Below, one piece after another: positions 48,201-58,489 of a stretch of 64,000 bases of DNA (position 1 is the stretch's first letter; every line of letters starts with the position of its first letter). The notes beneath the pieces were generated by a model, which did no database searches, had not been told where the DNA came from, and saw nothing but the letters and a program-made list of their open reading frames with translations. This DNA is from Isochrysis galbana (lineage: Eukaryota > Haptophyta > Isochrysidales > Isochrysidaceae): NCBI GenBank assembly GCA_018136815.1, contig CM030933.1:3273144-3337143 (forward strand), written 5' to 3'. The position numbers and the translations under genes were made by a program.

Positions 48201-48675
48201 CTGACTAAACTACGATCAAACAAGAAAGCTTCGAATGAAATGTGAAACTTGGCACTTGCAGACAGTGCAGTGCAACTACAACTCAGGCTAGAAACGTGAT
48301 GGCGTGATGGTGTGTGACATTCATCAGAATTGCTCATCGCATGCTCTCGGCTTGTTCGTTGAATCACTCATGAGCTTTCATTCCGCTATACTGCACGCCC
48401 AATGGACACGCTTAACGTACGAGCACGCTCTCCAACGGCGGTGAAGCTCGTCGGAGGCGAACGGCTTCGCGTATACACACGAGCTCTAGCGACGTCGGCA
48501 AACCGTTGGGAAACTAGGACATTCTAGATCAACGGCAGGCGCCGCGATGTGGTGCTTCACCTTGAACCGAAAGTGGCCAACTGGCCGGAGTTTGCGCGCA
48601 GGACCGCGTAGTCATGGAACTTCTCGCCGCTGGCAGTGAGGTAGCCGTCTCGTTGGCTGGCCGCTGAGCCCATGC

Positions 48676-48993
48676 TCACCTGCATGTGCTAAACAGTGAA
48701 TGGCACTCGCGCGTACACTGTGGCGGGCAGGGAGACGTAATGCAGACAACGTCGTAGCACGACGTCACCGGGATCTCGAAGGCCGAGCAGTCCGCGGGGC
48801 ATTGGAATGCCGTGGGAGGCGCCTGCGGGCACGAGGCTGTAGAGCAGCGGTTCGACTCGATGCAGTCGCAGTAGGCTCCGAGGGCGCCGGTGGAGGTGTA
48901 GCAACAGTCAGACTCGGCACAGAAGAGTTTGGATGGTAGGCTGAGCACTTGTGCCCCCGGCATCGCCGCCAGCACCAGCAGGGACGTGCGCAT
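48676..48993 (-). CDS. Secreted Cys-rich protein, first exon
   Basis: ATG at 48993 opens a signal peptide (RTSLLVLAAMPGAQVLS) and then about 85 residues with 15 Cys (CAESDCC, CDC, CPQ, CPAD, CITSPCPPQC). The apparent stop is inside CAG|GTGAGC, a strong splice donor, so the gene probably goes on to the left. Sequence from about 48663 to 48575 reads well as coding (DGYLTASGEKFHDYAVL...), and the gap between the two would be only 16 nt (GTGAGCATGGGCTCAG). The continuation ends near 48575 at another donor-like AAG|GTGAAG. Further exons are not visible: the ORF1 element lies from 48200 down. The family was not recognised. The GA tract upstream on the plus strand is its sense-strand CT tract. Confidence 0.6.
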   Translation of the reverse strand: MRTSLLVLAAMPGAQVLSLPSKLFCAESDCCYTSTGALGAYCDCIESNRCSTASCPQAPPTAFQCPADCSAFEIPVTSCYDVVCITSPCPPQCTRECHSLFSTCR

Positions 48994-49048
48994 GGGACTG
49001 GATCCTTGCTTCCCCTTGCCTTGGTGCGGCCGGATGAAGGCCGCGGGG

Positions 49049-49049
<1 letters not shown>

Positions 49050-49095
<46 letters not shown>

Positions 49096-50445
49096 AGAAA
49101 CGGGGGAGAGAAGAGAGAGAGTGAGAGAGGGAGGGGATAGCGGACGATACGGTGAATGTCTGGCTGCGGAGTATTAATGAATTCCCTTGGTTTATGTCCG
49201 TCCTCGCTCTCTCTCTGGTCTCTCGCCTCGCAGAGAGAGAGAGAGAAAGGCGAGCGGGAAGAGGAAGAAGAAGAAGAAGAGAGAGGAGAGAGAGAGAGGG
49301 AGGGGGAGAGAGAGAGAAGAAGAGGAAGAGAGAAGAGAGGGGGGGAGGGGGGGAGGGGGGGAGAGAGAGATGGAGGGAGGGGGAGAGAGAAGAGAGGGAG
49401 GGAGGGGGAGAGAGAAGACAGGAGGGGGGGGGAGAGAAGAGAGGGGGGAGGGGGAGAGAGAAGAGAGGAGGGGGGGGAGAGAGAAGAGAGGGAGGGAGGG
49501 GGAGAGAGAAGAGAGAAGAGAAGAGAGGGAGGGAGGGGGAGAGAGAAGAGAGAAGAGAAGAGAGGGAGGGAGGGGGAGAGAGAAGAGAGGGGGGCGAGGG
49601 GGAGAGAGAAGACAGGAGGGGGGGGGGAGAGAAGAGAGGGGGGAGGGGGAGAGAGAAGAGAGGAGGGGGGGGAGAGAGAAGAGAGGGAGGGAGGGGGAGA
49701 GAGAAGAGAGAAGAGAAGAGAGGGAGGGAGGGGGAGAGAGAAGAGAGAAGAGAAGAGAGGGAGGGAGGGGGAGAGAGAAGAGAGGGGGGCGAGGGGGGAG
49801 AGAAGAGAGGGGGGAGGGGGAGAGAGAAGAGAGGAGGGGGGGGAGAGAGAAGAGAGGGAGGGAGGGGGAGAGAGAAGAGAGAAGAGAAGAGAGGGAGGGA
49901 GGGGGAGAGAGAAGAGAGGGGGGCGAGGGGGAGAGAGAAGACAGGAGGGGGGGGGAGAGAAGAGAGGGGGGAGGGGGAGAGAGAAGAGAGGAGGGGGGGA
50001 GAGAGAAGAGAGGGAGGGAGGGGGAGAGAGAAGAGAGAAGAGAAGAGAGGGAGGGAGGGGGAGAGAGAAGAGAGGGGGGCGAGGGGGAGAGAGAAGACAG
50101 GAGGGGGGGGGAGAGAAGAGAGGGGGGAGGGGAGAGAGAAGAGAGGAGGGGGGGAGAGAGAAGAGAGGGAGGGAGGGGGAGAGAGAAGAGAGAAGAGAAG
50201 AGAGGGAGGGAGGGGGAGAGAGAAGAGAGGGGGCGAGGGGGAGAGAGAAGACAGGAGGGGGGGGGGAGAGAAGAGAGGGGGAGGGGGAGAGAGAAGAGAG
50301 GAGGGGGGGGAGAGAGAAGAGAGGGAGGGAGGGGGAGAGAGAAGAGAGAAGAGAAGAGAGGGAGGGAGGGGGAGAGAGAAGAGAGAAGAGAAGAGAGGGA
50401 GGGAGGGGGAGAGAGAAGAGAGGAGGGGGGGGGGAAGGAGGACGG
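49050..50445. repeat. GA-rich minisatellite, ~155-195-bp unit
   Basis: Pure purine plus strand. The landmark gaagacaggagggggg recurs near 49415, 49610, 49938, 50093 and 50247, inside repeated agagagggagggagggggag blocks. Long open frames on both strands here (about 430-550 codons) are simple-sequence artefacts. It lies directly upstream of the Cys-rich gene on its sense CT strand. Confidence 0.92.
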
Positions 50446-50451
50446 AAGCGT

Positions 50452-50541
50452 ACCTTCTAAAGTTAAAGTAAAGAAGGTACATCCCCTCCGTACTATCTTC
50501 TAAAGTTAAAGTAAAAAAGGTACATCCCGTCCGTACTTTAC
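50452..50541. repeat. Tandem ~55-bp direct repeat
   Basis: ttctaaagttaaagtaaa followed by aaggtacatccc(c/g)tccgtact occurs twice in a row. Each copy also has short inverted arms (gtaccttct/agaaggtac in the first). Function unknown. Confidence 0.75.
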
Positions 50542-50559
50542 TTTTTACTTCAGGTATAC

Positions 50560-51830
50560 CTATGGGCAACAAGTATATACTTAGTTCAGCATCGGAGGGC
50601 GCCCCCCCCCCCCCTCCCCCCCCCCCCGCTCAGGCACCCATTTTCCTCCGGGGGGCCTGTCGGTCAAACCCATGCTGTGCATTCTGGCAAGAGCAGGGCA
50701 ATCAACACCCTACAAGGCATATACGTATACAACGTATACACGCCAGACCCCAAAACTGTGTATTATACACAGGTCGCCGAGGCCGTATACACAGTGTATA
50801 CACAAGCGCGCGAGCGCGCGAGCCGCTCACGCGCAGCGATGGCGCGGCAAGGCCGCGGCGGCCCGCTTGCCCCCCCGCCTGTGGCCCGTGGGAGCGCCCC
50901 CTCCATCCATTGCCTCCCCGTCCTCCTCTTCTCACTTCCACTTCTTGTGCTTTGTCCATACACATCAGCACATACATCACATGCTTCTTCAGCAAAAAAA
51001 ACCAAACACCCATATATATTCCCATATATACATATACCATTTACACAACACCATAAGTTATGCCATAAGTAAGACAACACAAATACACAAGCAAACATGA
51101 CTGACTATGACTATGCTGTAAGTCTCAAGATGACACGTTCACAAGCCTCATCATCTCCTACATGCTCGTCGTCCGAGCCTTCTCCACTCTCTTCATCAGT
51201 ATCGCACTTGCATATGTCTATGTCTGGGCGCAAAGCAGCGTCTTGCATGCGCGGCTGCAGGCCGAGTGATTCGTGACAAAAACCAATTTGTCTGCGGTCA
51301 TGTGCGATAATCTCGACCGGGCAGCTGCAGCTGTCTTAATTTGTCCATACACGGACCAATTTCGTTCTGCTGCCGATGCTGCAGCAGGCTAAGCATATAT
51401 ATATTATATATATAATATATATACTACTATATATGTATACACACTATATATATACTCCTAATATATTATATAGTGTGTGTATACAGCTGTGTATACACTG
51501 TGTATACAGCCAAAGGCTGTATACACAGCGTATAATGTGTATACTCGGGGCCGTCTTGTGTATATGCCATGTAGGATCAACACAACCACCTAGACTGACG
51601 GATTGGAGGTTGGAGGTTGAGGTTACAGATGGGACGGAGGGAACCGGAAGGTACGGAAGGTAGGCGGCGGAAGGCACGGTGTTTTGGAAATTGGCGGGTT
51701 GGACGGGTTGATCCACCTCAATGGCGGGAGGATGGATGGCGGGCAGTGGCGAGGGCGAGCGGGACGACGGGGCGGACGATAGCACGATAGTGGTAGCGAG
51801 TGCGAGAGCCACAAGCCTCGCTCCTTCGCC
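50560..51830. other. Spacer with GTATAC palindrome clusters
   Basis: Two clusters of gtatac/tatac palindromes lie at 50720-50810 and 51370-51550. The second contains a perfect 14-bp-stem hairpin, CTGTGTATACAGCC-AAA-GGCTGTATACACAG (51498-51528), next to a (TA)n tract. A short minus-strand acidic tail-like frame (about 51290-51110, DTDEESGEGSDDEH) may be a gene relic. No supported gene. Confidence 0.5.
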
Positions 51831-52328
51831 ATGGGCCAGTACTTTGTCTTCATCGCCAAGCGACTCGGTCACCGCACCTACGAGGAGGTCCGCAGCCCAG
51901 CCTTCAGGTTCTGCGAACACATGGAGGAGGGCATGAGCGGCGCCATCCTGGCGATGCTGCTCGTCACACAACCTCTGGCATGGGCCGTGGATGTGGAGAC
52001 TTCCGCGTGGATCTGGCCAAGGAACGCTACCCGTTGATGTGGGCACTCATCAAGCCATACATGGGCCGTTGGTGCAAGGCAACCCTCATGCTCGTCGGCG
52101 ACTACTCCGACGACGACAGGATCCCCAAGACCAAGTACATACATTGGAGACGAGGCCGCCGTCGCGTACCTCTGCATGGAATACATCATGGCGGTCGCGT
52201 ACGCTGAAACGACTCCCATGGTGCAAGTGCACCGAGCAGCTGGCAAACTCTACATGGAGAACAAGGAGGCCGTCCTCGCACGCGTCACGGACCTCCGCTC
52301 GCCACCCAAGATCAATTTTAATTTTTAA
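51831..52328 (+). pseudogene. Decayed single-exon gene with two slippage frameshifts
   Basis: Protein-like sequence runs through three frames: from ATG 51831 (GQYFVFIAKRLGHRTYEEV), then a second frame (GCGDFRVDLAKERYPLMWAL), then a third (IGDEAAVAYLCMEYIMAVAY). The first shift coincides with a CACACA expansion (near 51964), the second with a TACATACAT expansion (near 52136); removing 2 and 4 bases would realign the frames. It ends in an AT-rich tail that is shared with the 3' end of the 38-kb element (52320-52341 against 38025-38046). The family was not recognised. Confidence 0.6.
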
Positions 52329-52341
52329 CAAATTTTTATGG

Positions 52342-52904
52342 ACAGAAAGCATTCAAGGTCATCCCCGGCAGAATTTTTGCAGACTTTTTCCTTGATTCCG
52401 GCCGAAGGCGCGGGTGGCTGGGGGTTACCGCGTGTGTAGAGAGTGGGGGAGCGTGATTAGCTTTGTACTCATCATCTTCGTAATAATAATATTATTGTGG
52501 CTACCCAAAAAGAAAACAAGCATGGCCCTCTTTTGACGGAACGCGACTTTGCCTCGTATAGGCGTGGCCATCAGACCCTTTGGCTTCGCGCTGGAGCTGA
52601 GTGATGGCCTCGGCCCGCGCTAGCCCCGGCGCCCCGGCTTGCGCCCGCGCGGCCTCACGGCAAAACACGGCTGTGTTTATAACTCCTGTAGCTGTAGAAA
52701 CAAACTGTTCCTGTGTTGAACATCTATGAGACGCACAGACGAACCGGCGAACCGGCACAAGAGACGAAGGGGAGGACTACAAGAAAAGAGATGTGAATGT
52801 GAATGTTCACAGATAAGTAAAGAGCACTAGTACACTGTATCGGCCGTCGGCGGCCCGCGCCGTTGGACCGCTGCACACCTCGCCTCTTCTCTCACAGCTC
52901 CTCT
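52342..52904. repeat. Spacer with dispersed repeat (52407-52545)
   Basis: Second copy of the 34745-34875 repeat, in the same orientation. After it, a minus-strand frame (about 52680-52520, Ala/Arg-rich, AGAPGLARAEAITQLQREA) looks partly coding but has no clear start or family. I leave it uncalled. Confidence 0.5.
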
Positions 52905-53224
52905 CGCGCTCTCTCTCTCTCTCTACCACCCTCTCTCTCTTTCCCTCTCTCTCTCTCCCTCTCTCTCTCCCTCTCTCCCTCCCTCCCTCTCTCTCTCTCT
53001 CTCCCCCTCGCCCGAGACTGGAGGCCGCTAGAAGAATAAGAGAGAGAGAGAGAGAGAAAAGAGAGAAAAGCAAAGAGAAAAAAAAACCAAGGAGGATCTC
53101 TGTCGGTCCCACCCCTGTCGTCGACACGGCTCACGCACCGAGAGAGAGAGCGAGCATCGGCTCGTCCAGACACACCCCTCCTCCTTCTCTCTCCCTCTCT
53201 CCCTCGCTCCATCTCTTCTCTCGG
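52905..53224 (+). promoter_or_regulatory. Sense-strand pyrimidine tract before nucleoredoxin
   Basis: CT-only runs at 52905-53010 and 53175-53222, separated by a short GA island (53039-53075), end directly before ATG 53225. Probable promoter and 5' UTR. Confidence 0.55.
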
Positions 53225-54606
53225 ATGTCGGCGATCGCGCAGCTCGTTGGTGACACCCTCGTCTCGAAGCAGGGCAAGGTGAGCCACGTCACCGCTGCGA
53301 GACTCTGGCTTTCTCACCTGTTCTCCGTTTGCCGTCAACTGCCGTCACCGTCTGTCTTCCTACGCTCGCTCTGCACGCCCTTCAGCCACCATCCTCTTAT
53401 TTGTTCACGCAGGTCAGCACGACCGAGGCCTTGGCCGGCAAAGAGGCCGTCGCGCTCTACTTTTCCGCCCACTGGTGCCCGCCCTGCCGCAATTTCACGC
53501 CGCTCCTTGCTGGTCAGTATAAGAAGCTGACTGGTGAGCTCGGCAAGCCTTTCGAGGTGATTTTCATCTCGTCCGACAAGGACCAGGCCTCGTTCGACGA
53601 GTACTACTCTGAACATCCATGGCTCGCTCTTCCATTCGAGGATCGCGACAAGAAGAACGCCCTTTCCAAGAAGTTCAAAGTGCAGGGAATTCCCACGCTG
53701 ATTGTGCTTGACCCCAAGACGGGCGAGGTCATCACCAAGGACGGCCGTTCGGCCGTGATGGAGGACGAGACGGGCGAGGCCTTCCCGTGGAAACCGCCGA
53801 CAATCTGGGAGGCTCTCGGAGAGGATTTCCTTTCCAAAGACGATGAGGTATCGATCGACGAGATCAAGGGGCCCGGCAAGGTCATTGGCTTGTATTTCTC
53901 GGCACATTGGTGCCCGCCCTGCAAGGCCTTCACACCTCAGTTGGCAAAGACCTACAACAAGGTGCGCGCTGACGGCAAGAAGTTCGAAGTCATTTTCTGC
54001 TCTTCTGATAGAGACACGGCTTCGTTCGCCGAGTACTTTGGCGAGATGCCTTGGATTGCCATCCCGCACGGCGACAAGCGCAAGGGCCTTCTCTCCTCCA
54101 TGTTCAACGTTTCTGGCATCCCAACTCTCATTCTCATCGATGGCGAGACGGGCGAAGTGATCAATTCCTCGGGCCGCGCTGTGATCTCATCGGACCCTGA
54201 CGGTGCCAAATATCCCTGGCACCCGCCGGCCGTCTGCAACATGGCCGACGACGTGGAGGGGATCAATGAAGAGGTGTGCTTTTGCGTGATGGCCGAGGGG
54301 TGTGATGCAGACATGCAAGCGAAGCTGCTCGAGGCAGAGACGGCGCTATCCGAGGAGACCAAAGCAGCAGGCGGCGAGACCACGCTGTTCTTCGTCGCGA
54401 CGAAGAAGGACGAGGGACCAGTCGACCAAATTCGCAAACTCACTCAGCTCGGCGACCCCAACGGCAAGCCGCAACTCGTCATCTTGGACATCCCCGATGA
54501 TGGCGGCTACTACGTCTACGATGGGGATGTGGATGCCGTCGCGATGGGCAAGTTTCTGGCGGCCTACAAGGCAGGCACGCTGGCGCGCAAGCAGCTTGGA
54601 GCGTAA
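53225..54606 (+). CDS. Nucleoredoxin/tryparedoxin-like protein
   Basis: Exons 53225-53278 and 53413-54606 with a 134-bp intron (GGC AAG|gtgagc...cacgcag|GTC AGC) give 415 residues, against about 435 for animal nucleoredoxin. Exon 1 ends TLVSKQGK and exon 2 starts VSTTEALAGK, the usual nucleoredoxin N-terminus. Two full thioredoxin domains each have the WCPPC redox centre (Cys40/Cys43 and Cys185/Cys188) in SAHWCPPC context. Both keep the cis-Pro GIPTLI motif. A third thioredoxin-like domain at the C-terminus lacks the CxxC. The protein should act as a cytosolic or nuclear disulfide oxidoreductase; which partners it reduces cannot be told from sequence. ATG follows the CT tract directly. Confidence 0.93.
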
Positions 54607-55599
54607 GCTAGCCGGCTGCGGCACGGCAAGTGCCGACATTGGTGCGACGTTCATCTATGTGGGCGGCTCTGGCGGGCTGATTGGTACCTAGAACCATGAA
54701 GTTCCACGCGCATCCCACTAGATTGCGTCAATCTGCGCGCCTGCCCACCGCCATCTTGGTCTTTGCTCTAGCAAAGAGGCGGCGTGCAAGGCGCCTTCGC
54801 TTCTGGTCAGGTTGCTTGGGGAGGAATGAGGAATGGATTGGTTGGCCGGTCGGTGAGCCGATGAAAGTAGAGAGAAGTGTCAAGTATGGATTGATGGGGT
54901 TGCCGGTGGCGGCGCAGGGGGGGAAGGAGTTGAAAGGTTGAGGAAGAGCGTTGGTAAAAAAAAATCAAAAAAAAATCTTGTTAAATCTTGTGTATTATCT
55001 TGTACGTATATGTTGGTTGTGAGACATTAGACATTAGACATCATTATTTAGTAGAATAATGTTTGTATTAGTATTATATGTATGTGTAGATGTATACAAA
55101 ATTATTCTCTCGTTACTCGGTTGCTCGTTGCTATTCAGGGTGAAGGTGAAGGTGAAGCGTTTACGCGAACCCCCCTCTCCTTGCTCGCGCGCATGGGCGC
55201 ATCGCCTCCAACTCCACATGCGCTGCCGCACTCGCACTCCGGCTTTCCGGCACTCTCCACTCGCACTCTCGCACTCGCTGCTCCCTCTCCATGCCCTGCG
55301 GCATTGCTGCATTGCTGACCCCTGCCGCCTGCCATCCATACTAGTACTAGTACTAGTTAGTGGCTAGTGGCTAGTGGCACTACGCACTACGCCTACGAGC
55401 GGGCAAGGCTCCAGGAGCGCCGACGCTGGCCGTTGGCAAGCTGCAGGCGCGAGCAGCTTACCACCCTTCCCCAAGGGCCGTTTTGTCCGAGTAGAGCGCC
55501 TTTGCTTCCCGTGTCGCTAGGCAGCAGACAGCAGCGACGACAGCAGACCGACAGACAGCAGACCGACAGATAGGATGTAAAGGAAGAGGATTTTGTACC
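54607..55599. other. Gene-free spacer
   Basis: Nothing coding is supported. It holds A-runs near 54955-54975, short tandem tactagtactag and gtggctagtggctag motifs (55338-55378), and cagacagcagaccgacag repeats (55527-55570). Confidence 0.5.
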
Positions 55600-55848
55600 G
55601 CGAGGGGGGGGGGCGCCGGCTCTCTCGCTCGAGTACAGTAGGTTCACTTGAATCGCTTCCCCCCCCCCCTTCTCTCTCCGCTCTGTTCTCTCTCGTCTCT
55701 CTCCCTCTCTCTCTCTCTCCCTCTCTCTCTCTTTCTTCTCTCTCTCTCTCTCTCTCTCCCTCTTTCTTCTCTCTCTCTCTCTCTCTCTCTCCCTCTCTCT
55801 CTCTCTCCCTCTCTCTCTTTCTTCTCTCTCTCTCTCCCTCTCCCTCTT

Positions 55849-55909
<61 letters not shown>

Positions 55910-56340
55910 CCCCCCCCCCCCCCCGCCCCCCCCCCCGCCCCCCCTCTCTCTCTCCCTCCCTCCCTTCCTCCCCCCCTCCCCCCGTCTCTCTCCCGTTCCC
56001 ATTCTTCTCGTAGTTTCCGTCCCCTGAAATCTCTCTCTTCTCTCGCTCTCTCTCCACACTCTCTCTCTTCACTCTGTTTCTCTCTCTCCCTCCTCTCCCT
56101 CTACCACCCTCTCTCTCTCTCTCTCCCTCTCTTCTATTTTCTCCTGCTTGGACTCTCTCTCTCCCTCTTTCTCCCCCTCTCCCTCTCCCTATGGTCCTCT
56201 CTCCTCCCCGTTTTCTCTCTCTCTTGGTTCTATTTCTTACGTTCCCTTTGCGCGCCCACCAGCCGAAAGCCTTCCCAACCTCCCTCCCCCACCCGTCGGC
56301 CCCTCCCTCTCTCTCCCCCTCCCCGCCCCCTTCTCCCCAT
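55600..56340 (+). promoter_or_regulatory. Sense-strand (CT)n tract before the coiled-coil gene
   Basis: About 700 bp of CT microsatellite and C-runs, including long pure (CT)n near 55853-55906. It ends in ccccttctccccat-ATG at 56341. Probable promoter and 5' UTR. Frames inside it, on either strand, are artefacts. Confidence 0.6.
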
Positions 56341-58098
56341 ATGGACTGGCGCAGCGAGATCTCCGGTATCATCGCTCAGACTGAGCGCAATCTCGGCTCC
56401 CGCCGCGCCGCCGCAGGCCTCTACCGCTCTCCCAGAGCCGCCAGCGCTGCTGAGGCTTCCTTCTTCGGTCCTCTCGGCTCTCACACTTCTTTCAGGGCGA
56501 GGATCCCCACTCCTTCCAAGGGAGTCGAAGGCTGTACAGCGGGAGATGCAGCCGAAGCACCCACAGAACCTCTCCTCCCGCGCGCCCGGCCGCCCAGTGC
56601 CTCACAACACCTTGTCGATAGCTTACGCTATGAGATTGACGTGAGGCAGACAGTGAGTGCCGAGCAGATTGAAGCGCTTCGCGAGGAGCTCGCGGCAGGG
56701 CTGGTTGAGGTGGAGCGCCGGTCTGTTGATCTCACGAATGATCTCCAGGCAATGCTCAAGGCGGCCATTGAGGGCGAGCGACAGTTGCGCGCCAGCACAG
56801 AGCAGACGGTGAGTCGGCTCGACGCCTCGCTCACCGCCACACGCAAGGAGATCCTTGACCTCATCGGCGATGGGCAAGCGACCGCACTGGAGCACTCGGA
56901 GGTGCTCCGCCGGGTGGAGCAAGAACTGGTTGCTTTCAAGCTGGATCTCGAGGTGCGGCTGGCCGAGGAGTCGAAGCAGCTCTCTGTGCTTGCCGAGCGC
57001 CAAAGAGCTACGGCGTCCGAGATCGAGCTCGCCACTGCCGGCGAGACCATTGGCCGCATCAAGGAGCTGGAGAGCGCGCTGCTTCAGGAGCGCGGGCTGC
57101 GAAAAGCGCTCGAAGAGGAGGTGTCTGCGCTGCGCACCGACCGCAGTGCGCTGGTGGCCGAGGTGACGGACTGTGTGCTGCGCGAGACGGCACTCTCAGG
57201 CGGCGGGATCACCGCGGTGGCCGCACTTGAAGACAAGGTCAAGGAGTGCGGTCGGCTTATCCTGCGAATGGGGGGAGACCTGATGGAAGAGGCGAAGCGA
57301 CGGCAGGCGCTCGAGGCCGAGGCGCACGAGCTGAGGATGCGCCTCTCCAGCGTGGAAGCGGTGGCGCGATCGCCCCTCGGCATGCCCCCGTTGCCGCCTG
57401 CGTATGTAGGCATGGCTCCCGACATGTACCCCATCGCGCCTTTGCCCGGAGCATCCGACGCCGTCTCACCACCTGGCAGTCTACCCGGCGCAGCCTTCCC
57501 GTGGCCGCCGTATGGCAACCGGCAGGCTTCCTTCGAGCTCTCTGGCCTCAGCGCTTCCATAGACCCGGGCATGGCAACCTCTTGTGCCGCGAGCTCCGCC
57601 GCCGCCGCCGCCGCGGGCCACATGCGCGACTTGCAGTCGATGGGTCTGGCGCCTCAAACTTCGCAAGCGGGCAGCTCTTCGGGCCGCACGCCGGGCGCAG
57701 CGGAGGTCCTCGGCTCGATGAGTTCGGGTCGCGGGGGTGAAATGCCCCCCGTCCGGCCAGAGGGCATGGCGAGCACATGGAGCCCTGCCAAGGATGCCGC
57801 CATCGACGAACGGCTGTCGCGGATGGCTGTGCCGCCCCAGGACCCGCTCTCTGCCTCATCGTCATACGCACAGCTTGTTGCAAAGGGCATCGCCCCGCCG
57901 CTAAGCTCTGGTGGCTCAATATCCACTCCGCCGCCCAGTGGGGAGCCGTCGTCGTCGAGCTTGGGCGACCGGCGGCACGGCGGGGCGCCTTCTTCCGCGT
58001 CGGCACTCCGTATGACACGCGAACAGCTTGACGCTCGGGTGCAGCAGATCCTAGGCAAGCATGGCGCCATGAGCACAGCCTTGCCTCCACGGAGTTGA
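56341..58098 (+). CDS. Coiled-coil protein
   Basis: ATG 56341 directly follows the CT tract; the frame is open further 5' but only through low-complexity Ser/Pro/Leu sequence, so this Met is chosen. It gives 585 residues with no intron. Residues about 95-345 are rich in Glu, Leu, Arg and Ala with heptad-like spacing (EQIEALREELAAGL, RIKELESALLQERG, KRRQALEAEAHELRMRL), a long coiled coil. The rest is Pro/Ser/Gly/Met-rich and probably disordered, closing with a short helix (MTREQLDARVQQILGKHG). No known family was recognised. A cytoskeletal, basal-body or scaffold role is possible but unproven. Confidence 0.72.
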   Translation: MDWRSEISGIIAQTERNLGSRRAAAGLYRSPRAASAAEASFFGPLGSHTSFRARIPTPSKGVEGCTAGDAAEAPTEPLLPRARPPSASQHLVDSLRYEIDVRQTVSAEQIEALREELAAGLVEVERRSVDLTNDLQAMLKAAIEGERQLRASTEQTVSRLDASLTATRKEILDLIGDGQATALEHSEVLRRVEQELVAFKLDLEVRLAEESKQLSVLAERQRATASEIELATAGETIGRIKELESALLQERGLRKALEEEVSALRTDRSALVAEVTDCVLRETALSGGGITAVAALEDKVKECGRLILRMGGDLMEEAKRRQALEAEAHELRMRLSSVEAVARSPLGMPPLPPAYVGMAPDMYPIAPLPGASDAVSPPGSLPGAAFPWPPYGNRQASFELSGLSASIDPGMATSCAASSAAAAAAGHMRDLQSMGLAPQTSQAGSSSGRTPGAAEVLGSMSSGRGGEMPPVRPEGMASTWSPAKDAAIDERLSRMAVPPQDPLSASSSYAQLVAKGIAPPLSSGGSISTPPPSGEPSSSSLGDRRHGGAPSSASALRMTREQLDARVQQILGKHGAMSTALPPRS

Positions 58099-58467
58099 GT
58101 GGACAGTGATCGTTGCCGACGGCTAGGTGGTGGTGCTAGAGTGGGCCGGTCCGTGTGCTTGAGTGTGAGTGCGTGGTTGTCGCAGCGTGTTTTGTGTTTG
58201 GTGGAAAACTGCCAAGTCGCACCTCAAGCTCAGCCGAGACCTATCTTGCGCTGTTACTAACCTAGTGTGATGTATATAACTTATGAGCTTGGAGCTCGCC
58301 ATATCCATATACCATGACCATGAATAAAACAATCTTAAAAACTAACCGCTACTTGCACGGCGTAAGCCAGATTGCCTGTGCAACTCCTACTCCTAACTAC
58401 CCTCATCTTGGACTTAACCCCGCATGCCCCATTCTCTGACTTCATGTTTCATGTCACTTGCTTTCAA

Positions 58468-58485
58468 CTATCAGTAAACTGATAG
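58468..58485 (+). promoter_or_regulatory. 5' hairpin of LINE copy A
   Basis: CTATCAGT, AA, ACTGATAG, four bases before ATGGAGCG at 58490. It has the same position as the hairpins at 39139-39156 and 48182-48199 but a different stem sequence, so structure rather than sequence is kept. The 58099-58467 stretch before it is gene-free. Confidence 0.65.
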
Positions 58486-58489
58486 GGTC

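Noticed and set aside
48908-50572. Open frames of 430-550 codons on both strands (Ser/Pro/Leu or Arg/Gly/Glu only)
   Set aside because: Simple GA/CT sequence has no stops in several frames; composition is purely repeat-driven.
55517-56372. Long frames on both strands in the CT tract
   Set aside because: (CT)n encodes Leu-Ser or Arg-Glu without stops; these are not genes.
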